Below, piece by piece: positions 48,152 through 56,619 of a stretch of 64,000 nt of DNA. A program made the position numbers and the translations under genes. Under the pieces are notes generated by a model that worked only from the letters and a program-made list of their open reading frames with translations, was not told the origin of the DNA and ran no database searches. Position 1 is the stretch's first letter; each line of letters opens with the position of its first letter. Source of the DNA: an uncultured Eubacterium sp. (GTDB lineage: Bacteria > Bacillota > Clostridia > Lachnospirales > Lachnospiraceae); the NCBI GenBank assembly GCA_934358495.1, contig CAKRKO010000001.1, positions 20,668 through 84,667 on the forward strand, in the 5' to 3' direction.

Positions 48152-48253
48152 TTTCAAAACTCTCAATCCTGTTGAGAGTTTTTCACTTCTTCCTCTGCCA
48201 TATCATACAACTCAGCTAGCTTTCTCTGTAAGATGCTCTTATCAATCAATTTA
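48152..48253 (-). pseudogene. Possible C-terminal fragment of a disrupted gene
   Basis: Minus-strand reading gives KLIDKSILQRKLAELYDMAE followed by EEVKNSQQD and a stop (48167-48169 region). The composition looks like real protein, but the frame is opened only by the direct repeat at 48252-48288, and a stop lies just beyond it. It could be the tail of a gene cut by arrival of the HigBA module. Confidence 0.25.
48157..48183. terminator. Hairpin near the end of the HigBA module
   Basis: AAACTCTCAA and TTGAGAGTTT pair perfectly around TCCTG, followed by TTT on the plus strand and by TTTTG on the minus strand. It may end transcription of the toxin-antitoxin genes. Confidence 0.4.
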
Positions 48254-48288
48254 TACTTAGAAAATTTCTAAATATAAACTGTCTGCAA
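48252..48288 (+). repeat. Direct repeat flanking the HigBA module, left copy
   Basis: TATACTTAGAAAATTTCTAA and ATATAAACTGTCT; the same sequence with two small changes lies at 49904-49938 in the same orientation. The centre is palindromic. Confidence 0.65.
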
Positions 48289-48325
48289 AAATCTTATTCG
48301 ATATCAAAACATAATTTTTCAATTT

Positions 48326-49432
48326 TTAAGCAGTATGTTTTATTTCAATCACATACTTTTCCTTTAATTTTGCGCATCTATTCTGCGCAATGATTCTTTC
48401 ATGCTGCAACCTGCCAGCTACAATTCCTGGATGAATTCCTATTGAATTTGCAAATTCTACTATCTCGTCATCAAAAATGAATCTTGACGGAGCCAATCTT
48501 TTATAATCTGCCGGTGAAATCAAATAATTAGTAGCAAATTTATCCGCTTCCATTTCCAACGTATTATTCATATCTATTATTTCCTGAGCTGTACTGCTGA
48601 CAAATACCGTTTTTATCTTTTGCTGAAAAACATGTTTTATTTCATGAAATAAGGAAAACCAGAACTTATCCGCATCTAAACCTCTATTGTTCATAGCAAG
48701 CACAACTCTATCCTCGCTGATCCACTTAACCGCACCATTCACCCCCGAATTTTTCAAATGAGGCAGTAAAACAAATGCAACACCACACTCTGCAAAGATT
48801 TCACGCATTCTTGGTAAAAATTCTTCCGGTTTCTTAATAGTCATGCCTCTAAGTTCAGGCAAATATTCTTTTAATTTTTCGGCATTATAAGGTTTGGTCA
48901 CAATATTTTTTGAAATATTTATAGCTGTTTGAATCCAAGCCCTGGAATTAATAATGTTCTTTTCTCTGTTACATACCTTGCTCGCCCTAAAATTCACTAA
49001 AAAATCGGGCTGTAACATTATTCTCAAATCCGCCACCATGAAAAATTTACATAGATTAGCCACTTTTTCGTTAATATTCCTCGTTACAGGAAGACCAATA
49101 ACATCTACAAAATATTTATAATCAATTTCCTTTGCGAGTTCTGCCTGCGCATCAAAATCCTTCGCCTGCTGTATTTCTATCAGTTTCTGGTCATAAGTTT
49201 TCTGTAAATTGAGCCACACATCTGCACTTGTTCCCAACATGACGGAAAGTTTTTTTGCCAAATCATTTGATATATTCGCCTGACCATTAATCAATTGGCT
49301 TAAGGTCTTGGCTGTTGTTCCCATTCTTGTTGCGAATTCAGCCTGACGTATTTCCATATCTTCAATAATATCGGCAATATAATATCCAGGGTGAAATGCC
49401 ACTATATCCTTGTATTCATCTACATTACTCAT
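48326..49432 (-). CDS. HigA-type antitoxin fused to an ImmA/IrrE metallopeptidase domain
   Basis: 368 residues. Residues 1-90 form a HigA-like XRE helix-turn-helix (FHPGYYIADIIEDMEIRQAE, then TLSQLINGQANIS). The C-terminal part (about 190-368) is an ImmA/IrrE-type zinc peptidase with the HExxH motif as His263-Glu264-Ile-Lys-His267. This fusion is known in HigBA modules. The antitoxin should repress its own promoter and neutralise HigB; the peptidase part may sense stress or cleave a partner. It overlaps the toxin gene by 8 bases. The pair is more AT-rich than neighbouring genes, which suggests transfer. Confidence 0.88.
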   Translation of the reverse strand: MSNVDEYKDIVAFHPGYYIADIIEDMEIRQAEFATRMGTTAKTLSQLINGQANISNDLAKKLSVMLGTSADVWLNLQKTYDQKLIEIQQAKDFDAQAELAKEIDYKYFVDVIGLPVTRNINEKVANLCKFFMVADLRIMLQPDFLVNFRASKVCNREKNIINSRAWIQTAINISKNIVTKPYNAEKLKEYLPELRGMTIKKPEEFLPRMREIFAECGVAFVLLPHLKNSGVNGAVKWISEDRVVLAMNNRGLDADKFWFSLFHEIKHVFQQKIKTVFVSSTAQEIIDMNNTLEMEADKFATNYLISPADYKRLAPSRFIFDDEIVEFANSIGIHPGIVAGRLQHERIIAQNRCAKLKEKYVIEIKHTA

Positions 49433-49772
49433 AATGGTTCGACACCTCCGTTACCTTCACAATTTTAATCATTCTACATTGAGCTAAAATATCCCCTTCT
49501 GTAATTTCATTCCCCTCACCATCACAAGGAATCATTGTAACTCTATATCCTGTATTACCCAATCGTATGCTCCATTCATCTTTTCTATCACCTTTTAAGT
49601 GTTCAAAATGAAATGGAGAATAATTAGCAACATCCATTAAAGTTTCTGCATTTCGTATAAAATTCTCTGCAGATTCAAGTTTTCTTTTTACTTGCTCAGG
49701 ATATCGCCACTTCTTCTTGTATTTAGAACAACACTGTTTTTTTGCAGTTTCATTCTTATACAGTATCTGCAT
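49425..49772 (-). CDS. HigB-like toxin, RelE superfamily
   Basis: 115 residues from ATG 49770-49772. A TTG two codons upstream (49776-49778) is better spaced from the AAGGAG site and may be used instead. The core (NAETLMDVANYSPFHFEHLK, WSIRLGNTGYRVTMIP) is that of HigB/RelE-fold ribosome-dependent mRNA interferases. It is encoded before its antitoxin, the usual HigBA order, and overlaps it by 8 bases. Confidence 0.82.
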   Translation of the reverse strand: MQILYKNETAKKQCCSKYKKKWRYPEQVKRKLESAENFIRNAETLMDVANYSPFHFEHLKGDRKDEWSIRLGNTGYRVTMIPCDGEGNEITEGDILAQCRMIKIVKVTEVSNHYE

Positions 49773-49887
49773 CCCCAAACGTAATTATAAATCTCCTTTT
49801 ATTTTTCATTACCATTTTGGTAACAAAATTATATCACCATTCAAGCTCAAAGTAAACATTTTTTATTATCTTTTAAGTAATTTTTTA

Positions 49888-49936
49888 ACTAAAAAAGACA
49901 GCCTATACTTAGAAAATTTTCTAAATATAAGCTGTC
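49888..49936 (-). terminator. Terminator of rlmD, overlapping the right direct repeat
   Basis: On the minus strand GACAGC (49931-49936) and GCTGTC (49897-49902) close a long palindrome built on TTTAGAAAATTTTCTAA, followed by TTTTTTAG. It is about 105 bases past the rlmD stop. Confidence 0.7.
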
Positions 49937-49938
49937 TA
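49904..49938 (+). repeat. Direct repeat flanking the HigBA module, right copy
   Basis: TATACTTAGAAAATTTTCTA and AATATAAGCTGTCT match the left copy at 48252-48288. Together they bracket about 1.65 kb containing only higB and higA. Confidence 0.65.
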
Positions 49939-50040
49939 GCTTTCAGTAAATACTTTTCCTATGAATAATTATTTGTGCTATATCTTTTCCGCCAGCATCA
50001 GTTATCCAAATTTTTCAGATAACTGAATTCCGCCGTACTT

Positions 50041-51417
50041 CTATCTATCTTTTCTTTCAAGCAAACAAACCGCCTCTGTATGGACAGTGTGACAAAATTG
50101 ATCCACAGCGCAAACTCTTTTTAACTCATACCCATGTGCACACAATATCTTCAAATCCCGTGCCAGCGTAGCTGAATCGCAGCTGACATAAACCACCCGG
50201 TCCGGCGCCATTTTCACGATTGTCTCCAATAGTTTTTCATCGCATCCTTTTCTCGGTGGATCCACCACAATAACATCTGCATGCGCCATCCGACCTGCTG
50301 CCGCTTCTTTTTCATAAAATTCCGGCAATACTTCCTCTGATTTTCCAACAAAAAATTCTGCATTTTCAATGCCATTTTTCACTGCATTTCGTTTTGCATT
50401 TTCAATGGCCTGCGGAATGATCTCAACACCATATACCTGTTTCGCTTTCTGCGCAAGAAATAATGAAATTGTTCCGATTCCGCAATACAGATCCCAGACT
50501 GTCTCTTCGCCATGTAAATCTGCATACTCCAGTGCAATACCATATAGTTTCTCTGTTTGTACCGGATTTACCTGATAAAAAGATACCGGGGAAATTTCAT
50601 AGGAAATCTCTCCAATCTGATCCGTGATATATTCCTGTCCCCAGAGCACGATCGTCTTGCGCCCCAGAATGACATTGGTACGCTCAGTATTGCAGTTTAT
50701 GGAAATACTTGTCATACCTTCAATTTTTCGCAGCTCTTCTACCAGTTTTTCAGCATGTGGTAAACTTTTTCCATTGATGATCAGACAGACCATCTTCTCC
50801 TGACTGGAAAATCCGCAACGAATCAGCACATGACGCACCAGACCTTTTCCGCTTTTCTCATCATATGCAGTAATATGATATTTTTCCATAAATGCAATGA
50901 CAATGTCCAGAATTTCCTTATTTACCGGAAGTCCCAGCGCACAGTCGCGGTTTGGAATAATTGTGTGTGTACGACCTGCGTAAAATCCTGTCACAATATG
51001 GCCGTCTTTGTCTGTTCCTACCGGAAACTGTGCTTTATTCCGATAGTGAAATGGCTCTTCCATTCCAACGATCGGCTCCATTGGAATCTCTGTAAATCCA
51101 CCGATACGTTCCAGGTTACTGCGCACTTTGTGCTCTTTAAACTCTAACTGTTTTTCGTAAGACAGTGCCTGGATCTGGCATCCACCGCACTGTCTGTAAT
51201 ATGAACATTTTGGTTCCACACGATCCGGTGATGCTTCCAGAATCTCCATCAAGCGAGCATAACCGTAAGTCTTTTTCAACTTGATGATTTTTGCCCTTAC
51301 CAGGTCACCGATGACAGCATCTTTCACAAAAAAAGTCATACCGTCTGCTTTTCCAATGCCAGCTCCATCCACGCCCATATCCTCTATTTTCAAAATTAAT
51401 TCATCGTTTTTCTGCAT
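50041..51417 (-). CDS. rlmD: 23S rRNA (uracil-5-)-methyltransferase, RlmD/RumA family
   Basis: 458 residues from ATG 51415-51417 (MQKNDELILKIED), with AAAGGA five bases upstream. An N-terminal TRAM domain (about 1-60) is followed by the Fe-S cluster motif CSYYRQCGGCQ. The SAM-binding methyltransferase core has DLYCGIGTISLFLA, VVDPPRKGC and the nucleophile Cys in VYVSCDSATLARDL. It methylates a uracil C5 of 23S rRNA (or related RNA), probably U1939 or U747. It is transcribed alone, with its own terminator. Confidence 0.93.
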   Translation of the reverse strand: MQKNDELILKIEDMGVDGAGIGKADGMTFFVKDAVIGDLVRAKIIKLKKTYGYARLMEILEASPDRVEPKCSYYRQCGGCQIQALSYEKQLEFKEHKVRSNLERIGGFTEIPMEPIVGMEEPFHYRNKAQFPVGTDKDGHIVTGFYAGRTHTIIPNRDCALGLPVNKEILDIVIAFMEKYHITAYDEKSGKGLVRHVLIRCGFSSQEKMVCLIINGKSLPHAEKLVEELRKIEGMTSISINCNTERTNVILGRKTIVLWGQEYITDQIGEISYEISPVSFYQVNPVQTEKLYGIALEYADLHGEETVWDLYCGIGTISLFLAQKAKQVYGVEIIPQAIENAKRNAVKNGIENAEFFVGKSEEVLPEFYEKEAAAGRMAHADVIVVDPPRKGCDEKLLETIVKMAPDRVVYVSCDSATLARDLKILCAHGYELKRVCAVDQFCHTVHTEAVCLLERKDR

Positions 51418-51500
51418 ATTCATCCTTTCAAAAAGTAACGTCATTTTCAGATATCAAGTGCTCCGGACACAATATCATCGGGAGCACTTACATTTGCCTG

Positions 51501-52445
51501 TTACTTACTTGTTCTTCTGATATTGGAATCCAGGAAACGATTGAATCCCTGCCATTCCAAACTGTTTTCCGGAATGTTTGACAATGCCTCTCGCATGGTT
51601 TCCAGTTTTGCATCGGAATTATCTGCAAAACTCAGTGCAATGGCTTCTGCCAGTGCCGGTTTCTTCGGTGAACCATATTCCAGTTCGCCATGATGAGCCA
51701 GAATACAGTGAACCAGTTCGGAAGCCGTGCGCTTCGGGAAGCCATCAATCTGATCGATATGTTTCTGAACTTCCATAGCACCGATCATGATGTGACCAAG
51801 CAACTGGCCGTCATCCGTGTAGTCGTTTGCAGGAAATGTAGAAAGCTCTGTTAATTTTCCGATATCATGAAACATTGCTGCTGTCAGAAGCAGATCCCGA
51901 TTCAGCATCGGATATAATTTGCAGAAGAAATCGCAAATCTGTGTCACATGTAAGGTATGCTCCGCCAGTCCACCAACAAATCCGTGATGTACACTTTTTG
52001 CTGCGGAATGAAACTGGAAACGTTTCGCAAAATCTGCATCTGCAAAAAATGATTCTGCCAGCTGTTTCAAATATGGATTTTTCATCTGTGCAATATATTC
52101 CAACAGCTTCTGGTACATTTCCTCAATGTTATACGCACTGACTGGCAGATAGTCTGCCGGATTAATATCACTCTCTGACATCTTTTTCACACGTTTGACA
52201 TTTAACTGCAGGGAACCCTGAAAGCTTGTAACATCACCCATGACATAGATGTAATCCAGAGAATCAAACTCCTCTATCCCATTAGATCCAACATCCCAGA
52301 TTTTAGCATCCAGTGTGCCCGTTTTATCCTGAAGTGTCAGGGAATCATACGGTTTTCCTGCCTTTGTCATGGCTGTCTGTTTATGTTTGCACAGATAAAC
52401 CTCTCCAATTCTCTCACCCTCATGTAATGTCTCAATAAATCTCAT
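51501..52445 (-). CDS. yhaM: 3'-5' exoribonuclease YhaM family (OB-fold plus HD)
   Basis: 314 residues from ATG 52443-52445 (MRFIETLHEGERIGEVYLCK), which is the usual YhaM start and exactly the usual length; the upstream extension is not conserved in character. An OB-fold (about 1-110) precedes an HD domain: KSVHHGFVGGLAEHTLHV, AAMFHDIGKLTELS and ILAHHGELEYGSPKKP. It degrades RNA and sometimes DNA from the 3' end. It lies 100 bases after the HtrA-like gene. Confidence 0.9.
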   Translation of the reverse strand: MRFIETLHEGERIGEVYLCKHKQTAMTKAGKPYDSLTLQDKTGTLDAKIWDVGSNGIEEFDSLDYIYVMGDVTSFQGSLQLNVKRVKKMSESDINPADYLPVSAYNIEEMYQKLLEYIAQMKNPYLKQLAESFFADADFAKRFQFHSAAKSVHHGFVGGLAEHTLHVTQICDFFCKLYPMLNRDLLLTAAMFHDIGKLTELSTFPANDYTDDGQLLGHIMIGAMEVQKHIDQIDGFPKRTASELVHCILAHHGELEYGSPKKPALAEAIALSFADNSDAKLETMREALSNIPENSLEWQGFNRFLDSNIRRTSK

Positions 52446-52545
52446 TTTCTTCACAATCCCCGTAATGGGTATCCTTTCTACTCCATTTTGTAAAGCATTC
52501 ATTCGCAATTCGCTTTCGCTACTTGCTCATGAACGCAGTCGCTGT

Positions 52546-53829
52546 TTATTTTCCACTGCCTTCCTGTGTCTGCGACTCCTGCAGTGTTCCAAACACAACC
52601 TTGAAAGACACATCCTGATATTTTCCATCTGCTCCCATGCGTTTGACCGTCACCATACTTTGCTGACCATCCTTTGCATTCAGTATATAATCCTCATACT
52701 GCTGCGTGGTCTGGATCTCTGTGCCGCCGATTTTTGTCAGCACATCTCCCATCTGCAGCCCCGCCTGCATCGCCGGGGAATCCGGCAGCACCTGTTTGAT
52801 ATAAACGCCCTTCGGCAGTTGATTTTCTTTGGCGATCTCTGTCGTCACGGTGCTCACTTCCAGCCCCAGATAAGCTGGAAACTCACCGTTTGACATTTTT
52901 TCCAGCAATTTCCCGATATCAGAAATGCCAATTGCCGTCACAGTACTCTGTGACTCACGTTTGCTGTAGCTTTGCAGCATCAGCCCGACCACTTCCCCTT
53001 TCAGATTGATCAAGGCACCGCTTCCGGCCTCACTCGCATTGATATCAGTGGAAATCACTTTATAATTGGCATCCACCGTACTTACTTCATAGCTGCTGGA
53101 CGTTACGTTTCCGGTCAAAATAGAAAATGGCTCTCCCAGCGGACTTCCGATGGCAATGACAATCGTTCCCTGAGATAACGTTGAAGAATTTCCCAGTGTG
53201 GCTGCTGCCACCCGGTCTGCCGTCTGCTCCGTAAGATTCTTTTTCTCAACCTGTAAAACCGCAATTCCTGTATTTTCATCCCAGGCCAGCATGGACGCTT
53301 CCGTCATACTGTCATCATAAAAGGTCACGTCCACCTGACTTGCATCCGCAATCACCTTTTTTTCAGTCAATATCAGATAGTTGCTGCCTGTATCTGCCAC
53401 AATAATGCCGGTTCCCTGACTCTCCGTCTGATACGAATCCTCGAACCAGTCCGTTGTCTCTCCAATGGCTTTTACCGATACTACAGACTTATTGGCTGCG
53501 CGTCCGATGGCATACAGCTTGTTCTGCAAAATCTGATAATCCTCCGGTTCCATCTGCTGTGTCTCCGTAATGTAAACCGGATCCGTTTCCTCCGGTGTCT
53601 CGTCGGATAACTCATCCTGCCCGGAAATCACAACGCTATTGTCTTTCCGATGAAGCAGATTTTCCATCACAGGCTTAACTGCACTGAAAACAATCGCTGC
53701 CACCACGCCAAAAACTGCTGCCAACAAAATCGTCCAGCCCAGCCGCGCACGTATTTTTTTCCGGTCAGGCGGAATCTTTTTAATCTGTTCTTTTACAAAA
53801 TGATATTCTTCCTTTTTCTTTTTATCCAC
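52546..53829 (-). CDS. HtrA/DegP-like protein with PDZ domain, catalytically degenerate
   Basis: 427 residues from GTG 53827-53829, supported by AAAGGTG upstream; an ATG six codons further out is an alternative. A basic N-terminus and one membrane helix (about 32-52) anchor the protein. The trypsin-like fold is at about 105-315 (TGIIVADTGSNYLILTEKKV; STDINASEAGSGALINLKGE), the PDZ domain at about 320-412. Active HtrA has His, Asp and Ser; here His is Lys158 (TEKKV), Asp is Gly188 (NTGIAVL) and the GNSGG motif is AGSGA, so only Ser270 may remain. It probably acts as a scaffold or sensor rather than a protease. Confidence 0.88.
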   Translation of the reverse strand: MDKKKKEEYHFVKEQIKKIPPDRKKIRARLGWTILLAAVFGVVAAIVFSAVKPVMENLLHRKDNSVVISGQDELSDETPEETDPVYITETQQMEPEDYQILQNKLYAIGRAANKSVVSVKAIGETTDWFEDSYQTESQGTGIIVADTGSNYLILTEKKVIADASQVDVTFYDDSMTEASMLAWDENTGIAVLQVEKKNLTEQTADRVAAATLGNSSTLSQGTIVIAIGSPLGEPFSILTGNVTSSSYEVSTVDANYKVISTDINASEAGSGALINLKGEVVGLMLQSYSKRESQSTVTAIGISDIGKLLEKMSNGEFPAYLGLEVSTVTTEIAKENQLPKGVYIKQVLPDSPAMQAGLQMGDVLTKIGGTEIQTTQQYEDYILNAKDGQQSMVTVKRMGADGKYQDVSFKVVFGTLQESQTQEGSGK

Positions 53830-53980
53830 TGTAAAACACCTTTCCATGCTAAGAACCGATATACTCCGATGCATTTATTATACGTTTTCTGCAATTCTTA
53901 TGCAACTGCAAAGTTTGGATGAATTTAATAGAACTTTCACTTTTCACTTCCTTAATTATGCGGTAAAATGAAACTATTAT

Positions 53981-54038
53981 GATGCGTGGGAGTACGAAGT
54001 ACGGAACAATTCCTAAAGCATCTTTTGACCCCAACATC
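53981..54038. repeat. Dispersed palindromic repeat, family F5, copy 2
   Basis: GTGGGAGTACGAAGTACGGA followed by ACAATTC, then a tail ending CCCCAACATC. It is in the opposite orientation to 2920-2986. Translated, both copies would give IVPYFVLP, but this is a by-product of the repeat. Confidence 0.75.
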
Positions 54039-54046
54039 ATTTATAG

Positions 54047-54136
54047 CTATATCAGATGTGAGATGACTCCCACCTCGGCAGGTGGTGAGCAACAAGATTA
54101 TATCAGTGGCGGGATTCAATCTCCCATCTGATATAG
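54047..54136. repeat. Dispersed palindromic repeat, family F1, copy 3
   Basis: A 12-bp perfect outer stem CTATATCAGATG (54047-54058) with CATCTGATATAG (54125-54136), and an inner hairpin CCACC-TCGGCA-GGTGG. The conserved loop reads GGTGAGCAACAAG in this orientation. The right flank CCTCCGGCAGGATTGCAGAG matches the left flank of the 25425 copy. Confidence 0.8.
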
Positions 54137-54153
54137 CCTCCGGCAGGATTGCA

Positions 54154-54224
54154 GAGATGCACAGAAAAATATGTCATGCATTGCATGACGTGCATCTCGC
54201 AGCAAGAATGCCGAAGGCATTCTT
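54154..54224 (+). promoter_or_regulatory. Two hairpins in the mutS2 leader
   Basis: GAGATGCAC (54154-54162) pairs with GTGCATCTC (54190-54198), with GTCATGCA/TGCATGAC inside; then AAGAATGCC-GAA-GGCATTCTT (54204-54224). GGAGGAG for mutS2 follows 10 bases later. Confidence 0.55.
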
Positions 54225-54243
54225 GAATACTTTGGAGGAGTTT

Positions 54244-56619
54244 ATGAATCAAAAAGCTTTAAAAGTTTTAGAATATGATAAAATCATTCATCTGCTTGCG
54301 GATCAGGCTACTTCAGACGCTGGCAAAAAACGGTGTCTCGAACTGGTTCCGATGACCGATAAGCAGAAGATCACAGAGGCGCAGACTCAGACATCCGATG
54401 CTCTGTCCCGCATTTACCGCAAAGGCGGACTTTCCTTTGGCGGATTAAAGGACCCGGGATTTCAGATGAAACGCCTGGAGATCGGTGGCAGCTTAAACGC
54501 AGCGGAACTGCTCTCTGTCTGTACCTTACTGGAGATCACCAAACGGGCGAAAGCCTATTCCAGAGAAAACCGGGACGATCTTCCATCGGATTCCCTGGAA
54601 GAACTCTTTGCCGGTCTCGAGCCACTGACACCGCTGCTGGAGGAAATCCGCCGCTGTATCCTGGCCGAGGATGAGATCAGCGATGACGCAAGCCCTGCGC
54701 TGCACAGCGTGCGCCGCACCATCCGCAATATCAACGACAAGATCCACGGTGCCATGAACAACCTCTTAAACAGTTCCACCACCCGGTCTTATCTGCAGGA
54801 TGCAGTGATCACCATGCGAAACGGACGTTACTGTCTGCCGGTCAAAGCAGAGTACAAAGGACAGGTTCCTGGCATGATCCACGATCAGTCCTCCACCGGT
54901 TCTACTCTTTTTATCGAGCCGATGTCCGTTGTAAAATTAAACAATGACTTAAAGGAAGCGTTCCTGAAAGAGCAGGAAGCCATTGAAGCGGTTCTGGCAG
55001 AATTAAGCAATCTGACTGCTCAATACGCACCCTATCTGCTGGATAACTACCGTATCCTGGTTGACCTTGACTTTATTTTTGCAAAAGCAAATCTGGCAAA
55101 AATCCAGAACGGCATGGCTCCGGTCTTCAATACGGAAGGACGGATCCGCATCCGTCAGGGACGCCACCCACTGCTGGATCCGAAAAAGGTTGTTCCTATC
55201 GATGTGCATCTGGGAGACACTTTCCATTTGCTGATCATTACCGGACCGAACACCGGTGGTAAAACCGTTTCCCTGAAAACCGTGGGACTGTTTACCCTGA
55301 TGGGACAGGCCGGACTTCACATTCCGGCAAAAGACCGTTCCGAACTGGCTATTTTTGACGATGTTTTCGCAGATATCGGTGATGAACAAAGTATTGAACA
55401 GAGCCTCAGTACCTTCTCTTCCCATATGACGAACATCGTGTCCATTTTAAAAAATGCGACGCCACAGTCTCTGGTGCTTTTCGATGAGCTCTGCGCCGGA
55501 ACGGACCCGGATGAAGGTGCCGCCCTGGCCATTTCCATTCTCGACCGTCTGCGTCAGAACGGCATCCGCACCATGGCTACCACCCATTACAGCGAGATCA
55601 AGCTGTACGCGCTCTCCACAGAGGGTGTGGAAAATGCCTGCTGCGAATTCAGTGTACAGACCTTAAGTCCGACCTACCGTCTGCTGATCGGTATTCCGGG
55701 AAAAAGTAATGCCTTTGCAATTTCCAGCAAGATCGGACTTCCATCCGATCTGATCGAAGATGCCAAAACACGCATTACAAAAGAGAATGAAAACTTCGAA
55801 GATGTCATTGCCGATCTCGAACAGAGCCGCCTGACCATAGAAAAAGAACAGGCTGAGATCAACCGTTATAAAGAGGAAGCTGCTTCCCTGAAAAAACAGC
55901 TGGAAGAAAAACAGGAGCGCTTAAACCGCAGCCGTGACCGCGTGTTGCAGGAGGCAAACCAGCAGGCTGCTGCTATTTTAAAAGAAGCCAAGGATCTGGC
56001 TGACGAAACCATCCGCAACTTCCACAAATACGGCAAAACCCATGTGGATGCTTCCGCCATGGAAAAAGATCGTGATAAAATCCGCAAAAAGATGGCAAAA
56101 GCACAGTCCAAATCTTCCATGCAGAAAAAAGAACAGGTCAACCACAACGTACCGAAAAAACTGCGTCTGGGCGACTCCGTCAAGATTCTCAGCATGAACC
56201 TGAAAGGTACGGTTCACACCCTGCCAGATGCAAAAGGCAACCTGTTTGTACAGGCCGGCATCCTGCGTTATCAGACAAACATCCGTGACCTGGTTCTGGT
56301 AAATGAAGATGCAACTCCGGTGGTTCACAATACAAAAACCGGTGCCGGAAAGCTGAAAATGGCAAAATCACTCTCTGTTTCACCGGAGATCAACCTAATC
56401 GGCAAAACCGTAGATGAAGCGTTGATGGAACTGGATAAATATCTGGATGACGCTTATCTCGCACATCTGAAATCTGTACGTATTGTTCACGGAAAAGGAA
56501 CCGGTGCTCTGCGCAAAGCTGTACAGGGACATCTAAAACGCCAAAAATATGTCAAATCTTACCATCTGGGAGAATTTGGCGAAGGCGATGCCGGAGTAAC
56601 GATTGCAGAGTTTGAATAA
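54244..56619 (+). CDS. mutS2: Endonuclease MutS2
   Basis: 791 residues from ATG 54244-54246 with GGAGGAG upstream; the open frame before it crosses repeats and is not coding. The core and clamp domains (1-310) lead to the MutS-type ATPase: TGPNTGGKTVSLKTVGL, DEQSIEQSLSTFSSHM, LVLFDELCAGTDPDEG. A coiled-coil KOW-containing linker (about 515-700) and a C-terminal Smr nuclease domain (about 715-791, VRIVHGKGTGALR) complete the MutS2 plan. MutS2 suppresses homologous recombination in some species and rescues collided ribosomes in Bacillus. An F3 repeat begins at its stop codon. Confidence 0.96.
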   Translation: MNQKALKVLEYDKIIHLLADQATSDAGKKRCLELVPMTDKQKITEAQTQTSDALSRIYRKGGLSFGGLKDPGFQMKRLEIGGSLNAAELLSVCTLLEITKRAKAYSRENRDDLPSDSLEELFAGLEPLTPLLEEIRRCILAEDEISDDASPALHSVRRTIRNINDKIHGAMNNLLNSSTTRSYLQDAVITMRNGRYCLPVKAEYKGQVPGMIHDQSSTGSTLFIEPMSVVKLNNDLKEAFLKEQEAIEAVLAELSNLTAQYAPYLLDNYRILVDLDFIFAKANLAKIQNGMAPVFNTEGRIRIRQGRHPLLDPKKVVPIDVHLGDTFHLLIITGPNTGGKTVSLKTVGLFTLMGQAGLHIPAKDRSELAIFDDVFADIGDEQSIEQSLSTFSSHMTNIVSILKNATPQSLVLFDELCAGTDPDEGAALAISILDRLRQNGIRTMATTHYSEIKLYALSTEGVENACCEFSVQTLSPTYRLLIGIPGKSNAFAISSKIGLPSDLIEDAKTRITKENENFEDVIADLEQSRLTIEKEQAEINRYKEEAASLKKQLEEKQERLNRSRDRVLQEANQQAAAILKEAKDLADETIRNFHKYGKTHVDASAMEKDRDKIRKKMAKAQSKSSMQKKEQVNHNVPKKLRLGDSVKILSMNLKGTVHTLPDAKGNLFVQAGILRYQTNIRDLVLVNEDATPVVHNTKTGAGKLKMAKSLSVSPEINLIGKTVDEALMELDKYLDDAYLAHLKSVRIVHGKGTGALRKAVQGHLKRQKYVKSYHLGEFGEGDAGVTIAEFE

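Larger units (their letters stand above)
53830..54243. other. Divergent region between the HtrA-like gene and mutS2
   Basis: No gene seen. It contains an F5 copy (53981-54038), an F1 copy (54047-54136) and two further hairpins (54154-54198, 54204-54224) directly before the mutS2 ribosome site. Confidence 0.6.

Noticed and set aside
54082..54243. Extended N-terminus for MutS2
   Set aside because: The extra frame runs through the F1 repeat and leader hairpins; the ATG at 54244 has a strong ribosome site and gives the normal MutS2 start.
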